Notes: a model not told the origin generated them from the sequence alone. Shown: positions 14,314 through 23,294, counted from the first letter of the stretch. The stretch: DNA of 64,000 bases from JAGQYP01 sp041392305 (GCA_041392305.1 JAWKMJ010000015.1:1-64000), one strand, 5' to 3'. Made by a program: numbers and translations.

Positions 14314-16677
14314 ATGAAGAATTTCCTTTTTTACATTTTCCTGATATTCAGTACTCTTTCTTTTTCCCAATATGCGATTAAGGGACAAATATTCAATACA
14401 TCGGATAGTCTCGTTCCCTTTTCAAATGTGATTGTCCTGAATCCTTTGGATAGTTCCATTGTGAAAGGAAGTATTTCAAATGATGGAAATTTTACAATCG
14501 AAAACTTAGATCTGGAAAGCGGACTTCTAAAAATAACAGCCATTGGATTTGAATCCTTTTTTCAAATCTTTGAAAGACCCAATGGAAAGGAATTGGATCT
14601 TGGCAGATTGACTTTAAAAAATTCAGAATTAAAAGGAGTGGATATTGTTGCCACTCGCCCAATTTTTACCTCTAAAGGAGATCGCATTGAAGTGGATGTT
14701 GAAAATTCTTCTCTTTCAAATCAAGGGAGCGCCTTTGAGGTTTTGCGCTCCTCACCTAAAATCATGATTGGTTCGAATGATAACATAACAGTAATCGGGA
14801 AAGGGACTCCGATGATCTACATCGACAACCAACCCATCAATTCAATTGAAATATTAAAAGCCCTACCCTCAACTGAAATCAGATCCATTGAAATCATTGA
14901 AAACCCATCAGCCAAATACGATGCTTCTGGTAGTGCTGTAATCTTAATCAACACCAAAAAACAAAACCTAAATGGATATCAGATAAACCTTTTGAATAAT
15001 ACTAAAATGGGACGAAAAGTGTCCAACTATTCTTCAATCAGCGCAGATTACAAAAAAGGGAAATTTGGGGTTCAAGGCTTCTACGGATTCTTCTTCGGAA
15101 GGAACTGGAATAAAAATGATATTGGAAGAAATGTCTATTATCCTTCGGATACCATAACTATGGATAACGATGTGCATACGGTTAAACTTTACAAGGGAAA
15201 TCATTCTTATAAACTAAGTTTGTTCTATAATCCAGATAGTGTCTCCAATATTAACATCAAATACAACGGATACTACAGAGATGTACATCAAAGTGTAGAC
15301 AATACCAATATTTTACAAAGCAATAATTTCGGGCAAACTCTGATTTACTCCAGAACAGAGGGAGAATTCAAAAGCTTTGGAAACACAGTTCAATTAAACT
15401 ATTCAAGAGATCTAGACACAAATGGATCTGTCATTTATACTGGGGTCCAATATTCTCAATACAGAGGAAATAATCAGGATTCCATCTCGGAAAACAATGA
15501 TTTTCAATTTCCAAACCGACTCAATCTAAACAATTCGGACATCAATTTCGCAAGCGGAAAATTGGATTATGAAAAGAAATGGAACAAAGGTTGGGCTTTA
15601 GATTTAGGAACAAAATATACTTATGTCTTCAATAAGGGTGACAGCCGTTTTAGCGATATCGACCAATTAGGAAACCCCATCACAGGTACTGTTTTTGATG
15701 ACGATTTCAAATATAACGAACACATTTTAGCAGGTTATGTGGAAGGATCAAAAACCTGGGAAAAGGTCTTCTTGCGTCTTGGTGTTCGCACCGAATGGGC
15801 TCGTACAAAAGGATCATCTCAGCAATATACTGAAGCTATAGCAGATACAGGATATGTTAACTTTTTCCCTTCTTTTTTAATGACTTGGGATTTTGCCAAA
15901 AACTGGAAAATGAACTTGAACTACAACCGGAGAATTAACCGTCCTTCCTTCCAGGACATGACTCCTTATGTAGATTATGTTGACTCCCTTTCTGCATTTG
16001 TAGGGAACCCTCACCTCAGACCTTCCTATGCTCACGAAGCTGAATTTTCAATCGTTTATCGCGACTTTGCTTCATTGGAATTGGGTTATACCTACAATCA
16101 AAACGCGATCACTTTATTTGTAGAAAAAGATACGGCTACCAATTCATTTAGGGCTCAGGAAAGAAACATCAACAATATGCAATCTTTTAGTTTAGGGCTA
16201 AATCTTCCCTACCAATTAAAATGGTGGACTACCTATAATGGTTTTGGAATGAATTATAATCTCTCTGAAATCCAACTCGACAATGGACTATTCAATTCTA
16301 AAAAACCAATGTTCTATGTTTACCTTTACAACAAACTCGCCATCCCAAAAGTCTTTGATCTTGAAATCACATATATTTATCATTCCAGTGGATTAGAAGG
16401 GATCTTCGAGTTTATTCCATCTCATAATTTAATGGTTTCTTTCTCCCGAAAATTCTTAAACGATCAATTACAAATCAGAATTTCAGGAAGTGATTTACTA
16501 TGGATTCAAACAGAAGGTGGAACTTCAAGATTGGATGGCTATGATGTTCGATTTCAAGAATTCTGGGACAGCTTCAATTGCAGAATCACCATCAGCTATA
16601 AATTCGGAAAACTCCAAAGCAAAAACGACGACTATAAATCTAAATTAGAAGGGGAAGAGAAGAGAATCAAAAATTAA
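14314..16677 (+). CDS. TonB-receptor-like outer-membrane beta-barrel protein
   Basis: I choose the ATG at 14314 (MKNFLFYIFL); the longer frame would begin with TTG. The 787 residues have a signal peptide ending LSFSQ and a carboxypeptidase-regulatory-like beta-sandwich (YAIKGQIFNTSDSLVPFSNVIV). A plug-like segment follows (MIYIDNQPINSIEILKALPSTEIRSIEII, IDNxP and IE-motif type), then a long barrel ending YKFGKLQ. This is the outer-membrane protein beta-barrel family (PF14905 type), related to TonB receptors but without a recognised TonB box. It is the last gene of the PadR operon, so it may be the main regulated product. A short Lys/Glu tail follows the last strand. Confidence 0.88.
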   Translation: MKNFLFYIFLIFSTLSFSQYAIKGQIFNTSDSLVPFSNVIVLNPLDSSIVKGSISNDGNFTIENLDLESGLLKITAIGFESFFQIFERPNGKELDLGRLTLKNSELKGVDIVATRPIFTSKGDRIEVDVENSSLSNQGSAFEVLRSSPKIMIGSNDNITVIGKGTPMIYIDNQPINSIEILKALPSTEIRSIEIIENPSAKYDASGSAVILINTKKQNLNGYQINLLNNTKMGRKVSNYSSISADYKKGKFGVQGFYGFFFGRNWNKNDIGRNVYYPSDTITMDNDVHTVKLYKGNHSYKLSLFYNPDSVSNINIKYNGYYRDVHQSVDNTNILQSNNFGQTLIYSRTEGEFKSFGNTVQLNYSRDLDTNGSVIYTGVQYSQYRGNNQDSISENNDFQFPNRLNLNNSDINFASGKLDYEKKWNKGWALDLGTKYTYVFNKGDSRFSDIDQLGNPITGTVFDDDFKYNEHILAGYVEGSKTWEKVFLRLGVRTEWARTKGSSQQYTEAIADTGYVNFFPSFLMTWDFAKNWKMNLNYNRRINRPSFQDMTPYVDYVDSLSAFVGNPHLRPSYAHEAEFSIVYRDFASLELGYTYNQNAITLFVEKDTATNSFRAQERNINNMQSFSLGLNLPYQLKWWTTYNGFGMNYNLSEIQLDNGLFNSKKPMFYVYLYNKLAIPKVFDLEITYIYHSSGLEGIFEFIPSHNLMVSFSRKFLNDQLQIRISGSDLLWIQTEGGTSRLDGYDVRFQEFWDSFNCRITISYKFGKLQSKNDDYKSKLEGEEKRIKN

Positions 16678-16722
16678 TTCGGAATGCGGAATGCGGAATT
16701 TGGAATTGTTAATTCTTCATTT

Positions 16723-17310
16723 TTAATTTTTAATTATAAAAACATCCATCCCTTTAAAAGCAACCGAATACAAGTCATCCACATCTTTGTTTTGAAGTGA
16801 AATACATCCCCATGTCCAGTTTTGTTTTTCTAAAATAAGATTGTCCTTGCCCTTTGGAACTCCGTGAATTCCAACTTCACCACCAATTGTTGCATCTTCC
16901 GGTATTTCCCCTTTCAATTTCGACTCTTTAAATTTTCTTTGGGAGTCTTTTGTAGGGTAATCAATCCATAGAAATTTGGACCATTTTTTATGTGAATACA
17001 AATCTCGAATTTTAAACTGCCCTTCTGGAGTACATCGATCGCCTTCCATTCTTTTATCATCCACAGGATTATCACCAAAAACCACAGGATATTCTTTTAA
17101 AACCTGATCCTTATAGCGCAGACTTAGTTTGTACTCTGATTTATTAATTAGAATATTCAAATTGGATTTATCATTTTGAAATTCCGTCGTTAGTTCCTTA
17201 GCCGATATACTATAGTTTTTAAAAGAATTTAAATTGATTTGATTTTCTTCCTTTCCACCTTGGCAAGATGAAATCACTAGAATTATAGCGAAATAGAGAA
17301 AATGTTTCAT
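16723..17310 (-). CDS. L,D-transpeptidase (YkuD) lipoprotein
   Basis: The start is placed at 17310 (MKHFLYFAII, 195 aa), because the in-frame ATG at 17316 lies inside a promoter motif. The lipobox is VISSC. The YkuD domain (about residues 52-195) has the conserved H-G in GIHGVPKG and the catalytic WTWGCISL cysteine about 20 residues later, with RCTPEGQFKI at the front of the fold. The enzyme would form 3-3 crosslinks in peptidoglycan or attach proteins to it, acting in the periplasm. It is a single gene, divergent from the lipoprotein at 17401. Confidence 0.92.
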   Translation of the reverse strand: MKHFLYFAIILVISSCQGGKEENQINLNSFKNYSISAKELTTEFQNDKSNLNILINKSEYKLSLRYKDQVLKEYPVVFGDNPVDDKRMEGDRCTPEGQFKIRDLYSHKKWSKFLWIDYPTKDSQRKFKESKLKGEIPEDATIGGEVGIHGVPKGKDNLILEKQNWTWGCISLQNKDVDDLYSVAFKGMDVFIIKN

Positions 17311-17313
17311 ATT

Positions 17314-17321
17314 CAAAATTA
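17314..17321 (-). promoter_or_regulatory. Promoter -7 element next to the start codon (TAATTTTG)
   Basis: TAATTTTG ends only three bases before the chosen ATG at 17310. If transcription begins at the usual distance, the mRNA would have almost no leader. Confidence 0.45.
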
Positions 17322-17400
17322 GTCCTTTTTGAAATTGAGATTTGTCTATTTTTATTTATTATTTAGAATAAATACCTATTTTTCAATCAAATATCTTAAA

Positions 17401-18183
17401 ATGAAATATTTAGCCCTATACTTTATTACTTTCTTAGCCATCGCTTGTGGGAGTAATAACGAAACAAATGAATCTCCCAGATCGGATTCAAATAAAGAAT
17501 CAAAAACAGACTCAACAGAAACTCAAACACAACTAATCCCACCAGTTGAAATTAAAGATTACGCATGGATCATCAATATTTCAGCTACACCGGATCAAAC
17601 TGAAGCCTCTTCAGAAGTTCAAAAATTGATGGGAAAGAATCCAGAAGGGAAATATGGATATTTATGGATTCCAGATTATAAATCTCTTTCTGGAAAGGAA
17701 TTGTTTGTTGTATTTCAAGGTCCTTATATGAGCATGGATAATGCAATGGAAGAACTTATTGAGATTCAAAAAACGAATCCAAATAGCTATGCTGTAAAAG
17801 CAAGTAAAGAAAGTGATACAAGAGAAGCTATTTATGGCAAGTTTGATATTCGAATCAATAATAAAAAGGAAAATATTGTCTTAATCTATGCTACACCAAA
17901 AGATGAAGAAGAATATACAGGTGAAGACTGGGGCTGGTTCGTTAATGATGTCTCTGAATACATGCAAAAAGAAGTAGACAACTTGTACATTGGGTCTTTA
18001 TATAGATCCTGGTTTACCGAAAAGGACATTCAAAAAATAGAAAAAGAATTAAGTCCAGAAGGTTTTGGCTATATATGCATCAAACCCAATGGAGAAAAAA
18101 TATTTATTGGTCACGACATGCCAGATGGAGTAATTAGTCAGATGTGTTCGTTTTTTGAATATGAATGTAATCGGGAAGAGTAA
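17401..18183 (+). CDS. Lipoprotein of unknown function, weak SPOR-like segment
   Basis: From the ATG at 17401 (MKYLALYFITFLAIAC, 260 aa) there is a clear lipobox. It is followed by a Ser/Asn/Glu-rich linker of about 40 residues. The segment ELFVVFQGPYMSMDNAMEEL with the later NSYAVKAS resembles one SPOR-domain beta-alpha unit (binding of denuded peptidoglycan). The match is partial and I would not rely on it. The second half (IVLIYATPKDEEEYTGEDWGW) is unrecognised. It lies divergent from the L,D-transpeptidase and convergent with the TonB-like gene. Confidence 0.72.
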   Translation: MKYLALYFITFLAIACGSNNETNESPRSDSNKESKTDSTETQTQLIPPVEIKDYAWIINISATPDQTEASSEVQKLMGKNPEGKYGYLWIPDYKSLSGKELFVVFQGPYMSMDNAMEELIEIQKTNPNSYAVKASKESDTREAIYGKFDIRINNKKENIVLIYATPKDEEEYTGEDWGWFVNDVSEYMQKEVDNLYIGSLYRSWFTEKDIQKIEKELSPEGFGYICIKPNGEKIFIGHDMPDGVISQMCSFFEYECNREE

Positions 18184-18212
18184 AGGGAGGTATTCCCCCC
18201 CCTTATCTATAA

Positions 18213-19703
18213 CTAGCTTAGAACTTTCCATTTCTGACTAAGCTCATTCATTTTGGATTTTAGATATTCCGCATCAACTGCTTTAAACTTGAGTTCAATA
18301 GCTGAATTAGCGGTCCCTTCATAAATCGACAATTGATTTTCACCATTCACTTTTTTTAAAGCCAAAATGATGATTTCTTCATTTCTAGGAATATTTCTAA
18401 GATGAGCTGTTGTACCAACAATATTTCCTCTTAGGATAGATTTATAATTCTTGAAAATAACAAATGTCTTCATGTCTGAACCGCTTCCCATAGCCAGGCT
18501 TCTTGAGACTAAATTTGATTCCTTTAAAAATCGATCACAATTAATCCAACCCAGATTAGATGTACTTAACAAATATGCTCCGACAGCTTCATTCGACATT
18601 TTCTTTGCTACTGTCTTGTCCTCTTCTATCTTTTCTTCAACCTTTATTTTGATTTCTGGATTGTTTGTAGTTCGGCAGCTATTAACAGCTCCAAACAAGC
18701 AAAACTTAATTGGAATGGTGAATTGAGTTCTTACTTTCTTCCCTCTTTTCTCTCCTGGCTTCCATTTCGGCATTTTTGCAATCACTTCAACTGCGCAACT
18801 ATCTACACATGGATCTAATCCTCTTATTGCTTCTACATTTGAAATACTCCCATCTTTCTCTACAACAAATTGAATGTAGGAGGTTCCCGAAATAGACCAG
18901 CCCATCATACAACTCGGAATTTTAATACTATCCGAGATATACTTCATCAAAGCTATTTCACCACCAGGAAATTGTGGCATTATTTCAACAAAAATAAAGA
19001 GATCCTCTATATGTTCTTCTATTTCAGGCACGTAATCGCAAACACCATTTGGTCTTTCCGGTACACTAATGATATCTCCTATTTTCGGGGTCTCCCACTC
19101 TATTACTCCATTTTTCTTTATTCCTTGAAAAATCTCCATTCCCTCTTTCTTCTTCTGATGTGGAAAACCAAGCTCGAGCTCTTTACCTTTTTTCAGTTTT
19201 AGTTTTTCTTTGTTTGCAAAAGCCCTTAGATTTACTGTCCCTCCAGTTTCTAAAACTCTATCCCCGCATTTCGTGGTCAAATCAGCCTCCATTATATCCT
19301 TCAACTGATAATATTCGGTGGCAACAAATTCAACTTCACCTGAAATAGATTCTCCTTTTTCATTTTCAAAGGCCTCTTTCGGAATTTTAATTGTGGTTCC
19401 TTCCAAGCAAGTCAGCATAGTATCTTTATCAGTATTGATCTTGAACACCTGCTTCCTCTTATCTTCTTGCTCCTCACTTTTTGAAATTAGCTTGGGATTT
19501 GGTTTAGGATTTTCAAAAAGCAATTCAGGAAATTCAGTCATTTTCTTTTTTACATCGGACTGAATATAAAGCTGATTGCCTTCCCTATTCAATTCTGCTA
19601 ACTTGTTTTGAGAAATAGACAGTCTTTCGATTTTTTGATCATGCTGACACTGTCCAAAGATCAGCACATAGCCCACCAGGGCGACATAAACTTTCGCATT
19701 CAT
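18213..19703 (-). CDS. TonB C-terminal-domain envelope protein
   Basis: The 496-residue protein starts with a secretory signal (VYVALVGYVLIFGQC, a poor lipobox because of Gln at -1). Residues about 95-200 form a beta-domain (TIKIPKEAFENEKGESISGEV, LETGGTVNLRAFA) often found in Bacteroidota surface lipoproteins. Residues about 245-345 are a TonB C-terminal domain (GGEIALMKYISDSIKIP, then VVEKDGSISNVEAIRG and a PKWKPGEKRGKKVRTQFTIPIKF end). The last 130 residues are of unknown type. There is no membrane anchor as in classical TonB, so it may be a periplasmic or outer-membrane partner rather than an energy transducer. It follows the nucleotidase pair on the same strand. Confidence 0.8.
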   Translation of the reverse strand: MNAKVYVALVGYVLIFGQCQHDQKIERLSISQNKLAELNREGNQLYIQSDVKKKMTEFPELLFENPKPNPKLISKSEEQEDKRKQVFKINTDKDTMLTCLEGTTIKIPKEAFENEKGESISGEVEFVATEYYQLKDIMEADLTTKCGDRVLETGGTVNLRAFANKEKLKLKKGKELELGFPHQKKKEGMEIFQGIKKNGVIEWETPKIGDIISVPERPNGVCDYVPEIEEHIEDLFIFVEIMPQFPGGEIALMKYISDSIKIPSCMMGWSISGTSYIQFVVEKDGSISNVEAIRGLDPCVDSCAVEVIAKMPKWKPGEKRGKKVRTQFTIPIKFCLFGAVNSCRTTNNPEIKIKVEEKIEEDKTVAKKMSNEAVGAYLLSTSNLGWINCDRFLKESNLVSRSLAMGSGSDMKTFVIFKNYKSILRGNIVGTTAHLRNIPRNEEIIILALKKVNGENQLSIYEGTANSAIELKFKAVDAEYLKSKMNELSQKWKVLS

Positions 19704-19711
19704 AATTTTTC

Positions 19712-19738
19712 GGATTTAATAATAACAACATTAAATCC
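19712..19738. promoter_or_regulatory. Perfect inverted repeat upstream of the TonB-like gene
   Basis: GGATTTAAT and ATTAAATCC are separated by nine bases, just upstream of the 19703 start. No T-run follows on the minus strand, so it is more likely an operator or leader hairpin than a terminator. Confidence 0.35.
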
Positions 19739-19763
19739 AATTCATCTTTCGTGCCAAAATTGA

Positions 19764-20675
19764 TTATCCGTAGTTTTGGATGGTGTACGATTGATTCTGA
19801 ATCCCTGAAATTTCATGAGAATCAAATAAAAAATCTACTCGACCTAGATTGATCCCCGCAAATCCTACCTGGTTGACTAAAACGTTCTTTTCTTCCAGGT
19901 TTTTGAGCACTTGAGGTTTATCCATAAAAGTATGGGTATGCCCCCCAATGATCAAATCGATTCCTTTTGTTTTCTGAGCGAGGACTTCATCGCTTACTTT
20001 ATCTGTAGAATAGGAATATCCTAAATGAGACAGGCAAATCACCAAATCACATTGTTTTTCCTCTCTCAAATATTTTACCTGATCCTGAGCAACCGAAATA
20101 GGATCGATATACTTAGTTTCTTTATACAAATGATCGGATACGAGTCCTTTCAACTCCACTCCCACTCCAAAAACTCCAATTCGAATTCCATCTTTAATGA
20201 AAATAGTATTGGGCTGTGTCTTCCCCTCTAACACCGTATTGGTGAAGTCGTAATTCGCACACAAAAATGGAAATTTGGCTTTATCCTGAACCTTGGCAAA
20301 ACCTTCAATACTATTGTCAAAATCGTGATTCCCCATGGTGGCAGCGTCGTATCCTAATTGTGTCATGAGTTTTAATTCCAACTCCCCTCCAAAAAAATTG
20401 AAATAGGGAGTTCCTTGAAAAATATCCCCCGCATCCAGCAACAAAACATTCTTCTCTTCTTCACGAATCTGATGAATCAAGCTAGCTCTTCTCGCAACCC
20501 CACCCATATCCGCATATTTCTTATGATTCGATGGGAATGGATCAATTCGACTATGTGTATCATTGGTATGAAGAATAGTAATCTTCTTATAAGATTTTTT
20601 GAATGCAAAGGAATTCAGCGTTGTCAATCCTATCGCACCTAAACTGATATTTTTAGTAAAACTCCTTCGATCCAT
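19764..20675 (-). CDS. Tat-exported metallophosphatase (5'-nucleotidase N-domain)
   Basis: The 303 residues carry all metallophosphatase blocks in order: ILHTNDTHSRIDP, LLDAGDIFQG, MGNHDFDN, CLSHLGY and IGGHTHTF. These place it with the N-terminal domain of UshA-type 5'-nucleotidases. The N-terminus MDRRSFTKNISLGAIGL is a twin-arginine signal, so the protein is folded with its metals before export. It lacks the C-terminal nucleotide-binding domain, which is encoded by the gene just upstream (20675-21385). The two overlap by one base (TAATG), so they probably act as two halves of one enzyme. Confidence 0.92.
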   Translation of the reverse strand: MDRRSFTKNISLGAIGLTTLNSFAFKKSYKKITILHTNDTHSRIDPFPSNHKKYADMGGVARRASLIHQIREEEKNVLLLDAGDIFQGTPYFNFFGGELELKLMTQLGYDAATMGNHDFDNSIEGFAKVQDKAKFPFLCANYDFTNTVLEGKTQPNTIFIKDGIRIGVFGVGVELKGLVSDHLYKETKYIDPISVAQDQVKYLREEKQCDLVICLSHLGYSYSTDKVSDEVLAQKTKGIDLIIGGHTHTFMDKPQVLKNLEEKNVLVNQVGFAGINLGRVDFLFDSHEISGIQNQSYTIQNYG

Positions 20676-21385
20676 TAGAAATTCAATCGTTTTTCTGGGA
20701 GGTCCTCAACCACCGGATTTCGATAAAAATAATCGATCAAGGCATCCCGAATTTTGTATCCAGTATGAATTACTTTTTTTCCTTTAAAAAAACTCATTTG
20801 ATCCCCTCCATTGAACAAATAATCAGAAGTAATCACAAAATAATGTTGATCTGAAAGTGGGTGTCCTGCTACTTGAATTTCATTCTTCTCAATAAGCATG
20901 TTAGAAACTGGATGACCTCCCTTTTCAATAAGAAAATCCTTGATAATCACTATATCTTCTTGAGTCAGCTCCACAATAACAATCTCATTTTCAAACGGCA
21001 TGACTTCGAAACAAGTCCCAATCGTGATCATTCCTTTATTGATAGGAGCCCTCAATCCTCCCCAATTCAACAAAGCTATGGTATTATTGTGAGCAATAGA
21101 ATGAATTCGAGCTCTTTGCATTCCCGCTTTAAAAACAATATCTGCTATCAAATTATTCAGATTCCCATTGGGTTTTCCTCTTTGAAAATCCACTTTCGCT
21201 TCTGCCAAAACCGTATTCATGGAATCCTCCAACTCTTTTCTATACTCCGAAATTTCCTTTTCGATTTTAGAATCCTTCTTGATTTGAGGATTTACAGGCA
21301 TCAATTGGGTTTGGTGCTGCAACGAATTACTCCCACAAGAGAAAAGAAATAAAATTCCAAATAAATAATAGACTACTCGAATCAT
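20675..21385 (-). CDS. 5'-nucleotidase C-terminal-domain lipoprotein
   Basis: The start is set at 21385 (MIRVVYYLFGILFLFSC, 236 aa); the longer frame lacks a sensible signal. After a lipobox Cys, the rest is a 5_nucleotid_C domain (NLNNLIADIVFKAG, ALLNWGGLRAPINKG, MPFENEIVIVELT, YLFNGGDQMSFF). In UshA this domain binds the base and ribose. Here it is a separate lipoprotein, coupled by TAATG overlap to the Tat-exported catalytic half. Together they would degrade nucleotides outside the inner membrane. The protein is divergent from the alpha/beta hydrolase gene. Confidence 0.9.
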   Translation of the reverse strand: MIRVVYYLFGILFLFSCGSNSLQHQTQLMPVNPQIKKDSKIEKEISEYRKELEDSMNTVLAEAKVDFQRGKPNGNLNNLIADIVFKAGMQRARIHSIAHNNTIALLNWGGLRAPINKGMITIGTCFEVMPFENEIVIVELTQEDIVIIKDFLIEKGGHPVSNMLIEKNEIQVAGHPLSDQHYFVITSDYLFNGGDQMSFFKGKKVIHTGYKIRDALIDYFYRNPVVEDLPEKRLNF

Positions 21386-21390
21386 GGATA

Positions 21391-21398
21391 CAAAAATA
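21391..21398 (-). promoter_or_regulatory. Promoter -7 element (TATTTTTG) for the nucleotidase pair
   Basis: It ends five bases before the chosen ATG at 21385, mirrored by the motif of the divergent gene. No convincing -33 TTG was found. Confidence 0.45.
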
Positions 21399-21440
21399 AG
21401 TAATTCATTTATGCCCTGAGTTACGGCTAAATTAAATCCG

Positions 21441-21448
21441 TATTTTTG
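21441..21448 (+). promoter_or_regulatory. Promoter -7 element (TATTTTTG) for the hydrolase gene
   Basis: It ends five bases before the ATG at 21454, the same spacing as on the opposite strand. This suggests a very short or absent mRNA leader. Confidence 0.45.
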
Positions 21449-21453
21449 GTCTG

Positions 21454-22389
21454 ATGAAATTTTGGTTAGCCATAATACTTGCCTCTCTGATCTCTTCTTG
21501 TAATCTAGTCGAATCCTATCATAAATCAAATCTCAAATCTTTGCATCGAAGTGGAATAGAAGAGGCTACTTACAAAGATGATTCTCTAAATATACATTAT
21601 TACAAAGGAGGTGATGGTCCCCCTCTCTTATTCTTACATGGATTTGGAGGTGATGCCATGCTTTCTTGGAAAAAGTACCTAAAGAAATTTTCAAAAGAGT
21701 ATACGGTCATTGCCCCGGATATCTTGTGGTTTGGTGAAAGCTCAGGAAATGTAGAACCCAATTTGGAAAATCAAGCTGCCGCTATGCATAAACTGATGGA
21801 TCATTTAGAAATTGAAAAAGTGATGGTGGTTGGTCAATCCTATGGTGGATTCATAACTCTTGAAATGAATCGCCAAAAAAGCAAAAGAATCGACTATATG
21901 GTTATCGTCAATTCTCCTGGTCCAACATTCGATACAGCATGGATTGATACGTTGCTTCAAAAACAAAATGCAGAGCGAATTGAAGATTTATTTGTTTTCG
22001 ATGATTACCAAGGCGTAAATAGACTTATGTCATTCACCTATAAACACCCAAAGAAATTACCTAAAAAATTAGCCCAGCAAGCCTTTGAAAAATATTTTAA
22101 ACCTAATTCCGAACAAAAAAGAAAGCTTTTGCGAACCCTACATCAAAATGCTCCAAAAATGATTGAATTTCATAAATACAGAACTTTCCCAAGCTTCGTA
22201 ATTTGGTCTGATTCTGATGAAATTTTTCCAGTATCCGAAGGAAAAAGACTAGCCGATTTTTTAAATGCCTATTTTGTTGTATTTAAGAATATCGGTCACA
22301 TTTCTATTCTCCAAAAGAAAAACAAAGGAATTCGATATTTGAAAAAAATCATATTTGCACATGCAAGGCATTCTTTTTCGGAAGATTAA
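21454..22389 (+). CDS. Alpha/beta hydrolase lipoprotein
   Basis: The 311 residues open with a lipoprotein signal (LAIILASLISSC). The alpha/beta hydrolase fold shows the oxyanion segment LLFLHGFGGDA, then PDILWFGESSG. The nucleophile elbow is GQSYGG (S129), the acid is in WSDSDEIFP (D255 or D253) and the histidine is in NIGHISIL (H282). A cap domain lies at about 160-235. Substrate unknown; an esterase or lipase-like hydrolase anchored to a periplasmic membrane face is likely. Its end overlaps by four bases the end of the convergent lipoprotein gene. Confidence 0.9.
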   Translation: MKFWLAIILASLISSCNLVESYHKSNLKSLHRSGIEEATYKDDSLNIHYYKGGDGPPLLFLHGFGGDAMLSWKKYLKKFSKEYTVIAPDILWFGESSGNVEPNLENQAAAMHKLMDHLEIEKVMVVGQSYGGFITLEMNRQKSKRIDYMVIVNSPGPTFDTAWIDTLLQKQNAERIEDLFVFDDYQGVNRLMSFTYKHPKKLPKKLAQQAFEKYFKPNSEQKRKLLRTLHQNAPKMIEFHKYRTFPSFVIWSDSDEIFPVSEGKRLADFLNAYFVVFKNIGHISILQKKNKGIRYLKKIIFAHARHSFSED

Positions 22390-23294
22390 CCTTCCCATCC
22401 TGTCGAAAATAAGTTTCTCCCTCCTCTCTGACCACATTTCATCACCCGATTATATGCATCTCCAGCGGCATATTTTATTTCTAAATCGGTAGCATTGATT
22501 GCCCACTTTTGAATAATGTCATCAAAAATAAAGGCTCCGGGATACATAAGTCCTGTAGTCATAACCAAAGGAAATGCTCGAGCTTGAAAAAAATACGGTT
22601 TAAAATAACTGTTGGAAATGCACCCAATGGCTACAGCGTCTTTTTCTCTATTATCAACCGCGACAACCTTATCAACTGGCACATCCATTAAACCATTGTG
22701 CCCATTAAACCCGATTAAATCCGCTTTCGAGTTTAAATAGACTGTTAAACTATCAATTATCAAACTATCGTTTTTTCCTCCTGCCAAAGACCTGAAATAA
22801 TCCTCAAGACATTCTTTCATTCGATCTCCTCTGTAAGCATCCGTAATCAAATAAACTGTGGAATTACCAATTTTGGATCGAAAGACAGCTCTTTCCAAGA
22901 TATCATCTGACTCTGGATTATAAATTTTAATTGTTTTCCATTTTGAAGACTTTTGAAAATAGGCTTTCATTCCATGACCGGTAGCCCAATACAAATTGGT
23001 TCTCAAATTCAGTCCATCCCCTAAACTTTGTGAAACTTTCACGATGCCTTGGTTGTCATTGTCACACAAAGGAACCAAGCAATGCACATACAAATCCCCT
23101 CCTACTTTCTGAATAGAATCAATCCGTTCTCGAATACCTTCTCTTGAAAATTCCTTAAGTGAATCCAGTTGAATAGGATCAGAAAAATAAACTTCTTTCT
23201 CTTCCGACAAAGTTCCAGCATTCTTTGACTCATTGAGCGGTGTTTCAAAGGAACAAGAAGATAAAAACAATAAAGCAAAAATAATGAGTTGCAT
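22386..23294 (-). CDS. Lipoprotein with possible clan CD His/Cys dyad, unknown family
   Basis: The 302-residue lipoprotein has its signal at residues 1-14 (IIFALLFLSSC). Two conserved-looking blocks stand out: DLIGFNGHNGLMD (H199) and, 26 residues later, AVAIGCISNSYF (C225). A hydrophobic strand ending in His-Gly/His-Asn-Gly, then a hydrophobic strand ending in Cys, is the order of clan CD peptidases (caspase, gingipain, clostripain). The N-terminal block (YVHCLVPLCDNDNQGIVKV, then TNLYWATGHG) and ITDAYRGDRM match an uncharacterised family that I remember only loosely. Peptidase activity is inference. An AGGAG sequence sits one base before the ATG, too close to be a normal ribosome site. Confidence 0.72.
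   Translation of the reverse strand: MQLIIFALLFLSSCSFETPLNESKNAGTLSEEKEVYFSDPIQLDSLKEFSREGIRERIDSIQKVGGDLYVHCLVPLCDNDNQGIVKVSQSLGDGLNLRTNLYWATGHGMKAYFQKSSKWKTIKIYNPESDDILERAVFRSKIGNSTVYLITDAYRGDRMKECLEDYFRSLAGGKNDSLIIDSLTVYLNSKADLIGFNGHNGLMDVPVDKVVAVDNREKDAVAIGCISNSYFKPYFFQARAFPLVMTTGLMYPGAFIFDDIIQKWAINATDLEIKYAAGDAYNRVMKCGQRGGRNLFSTGWEG

Noticed and set aside
18184..18212. Terminator from GGGAGG...CCCCCC between convergent genes
   Set aside because: The stem is short with weak pairing and no T-run; I could not support a terminator here.
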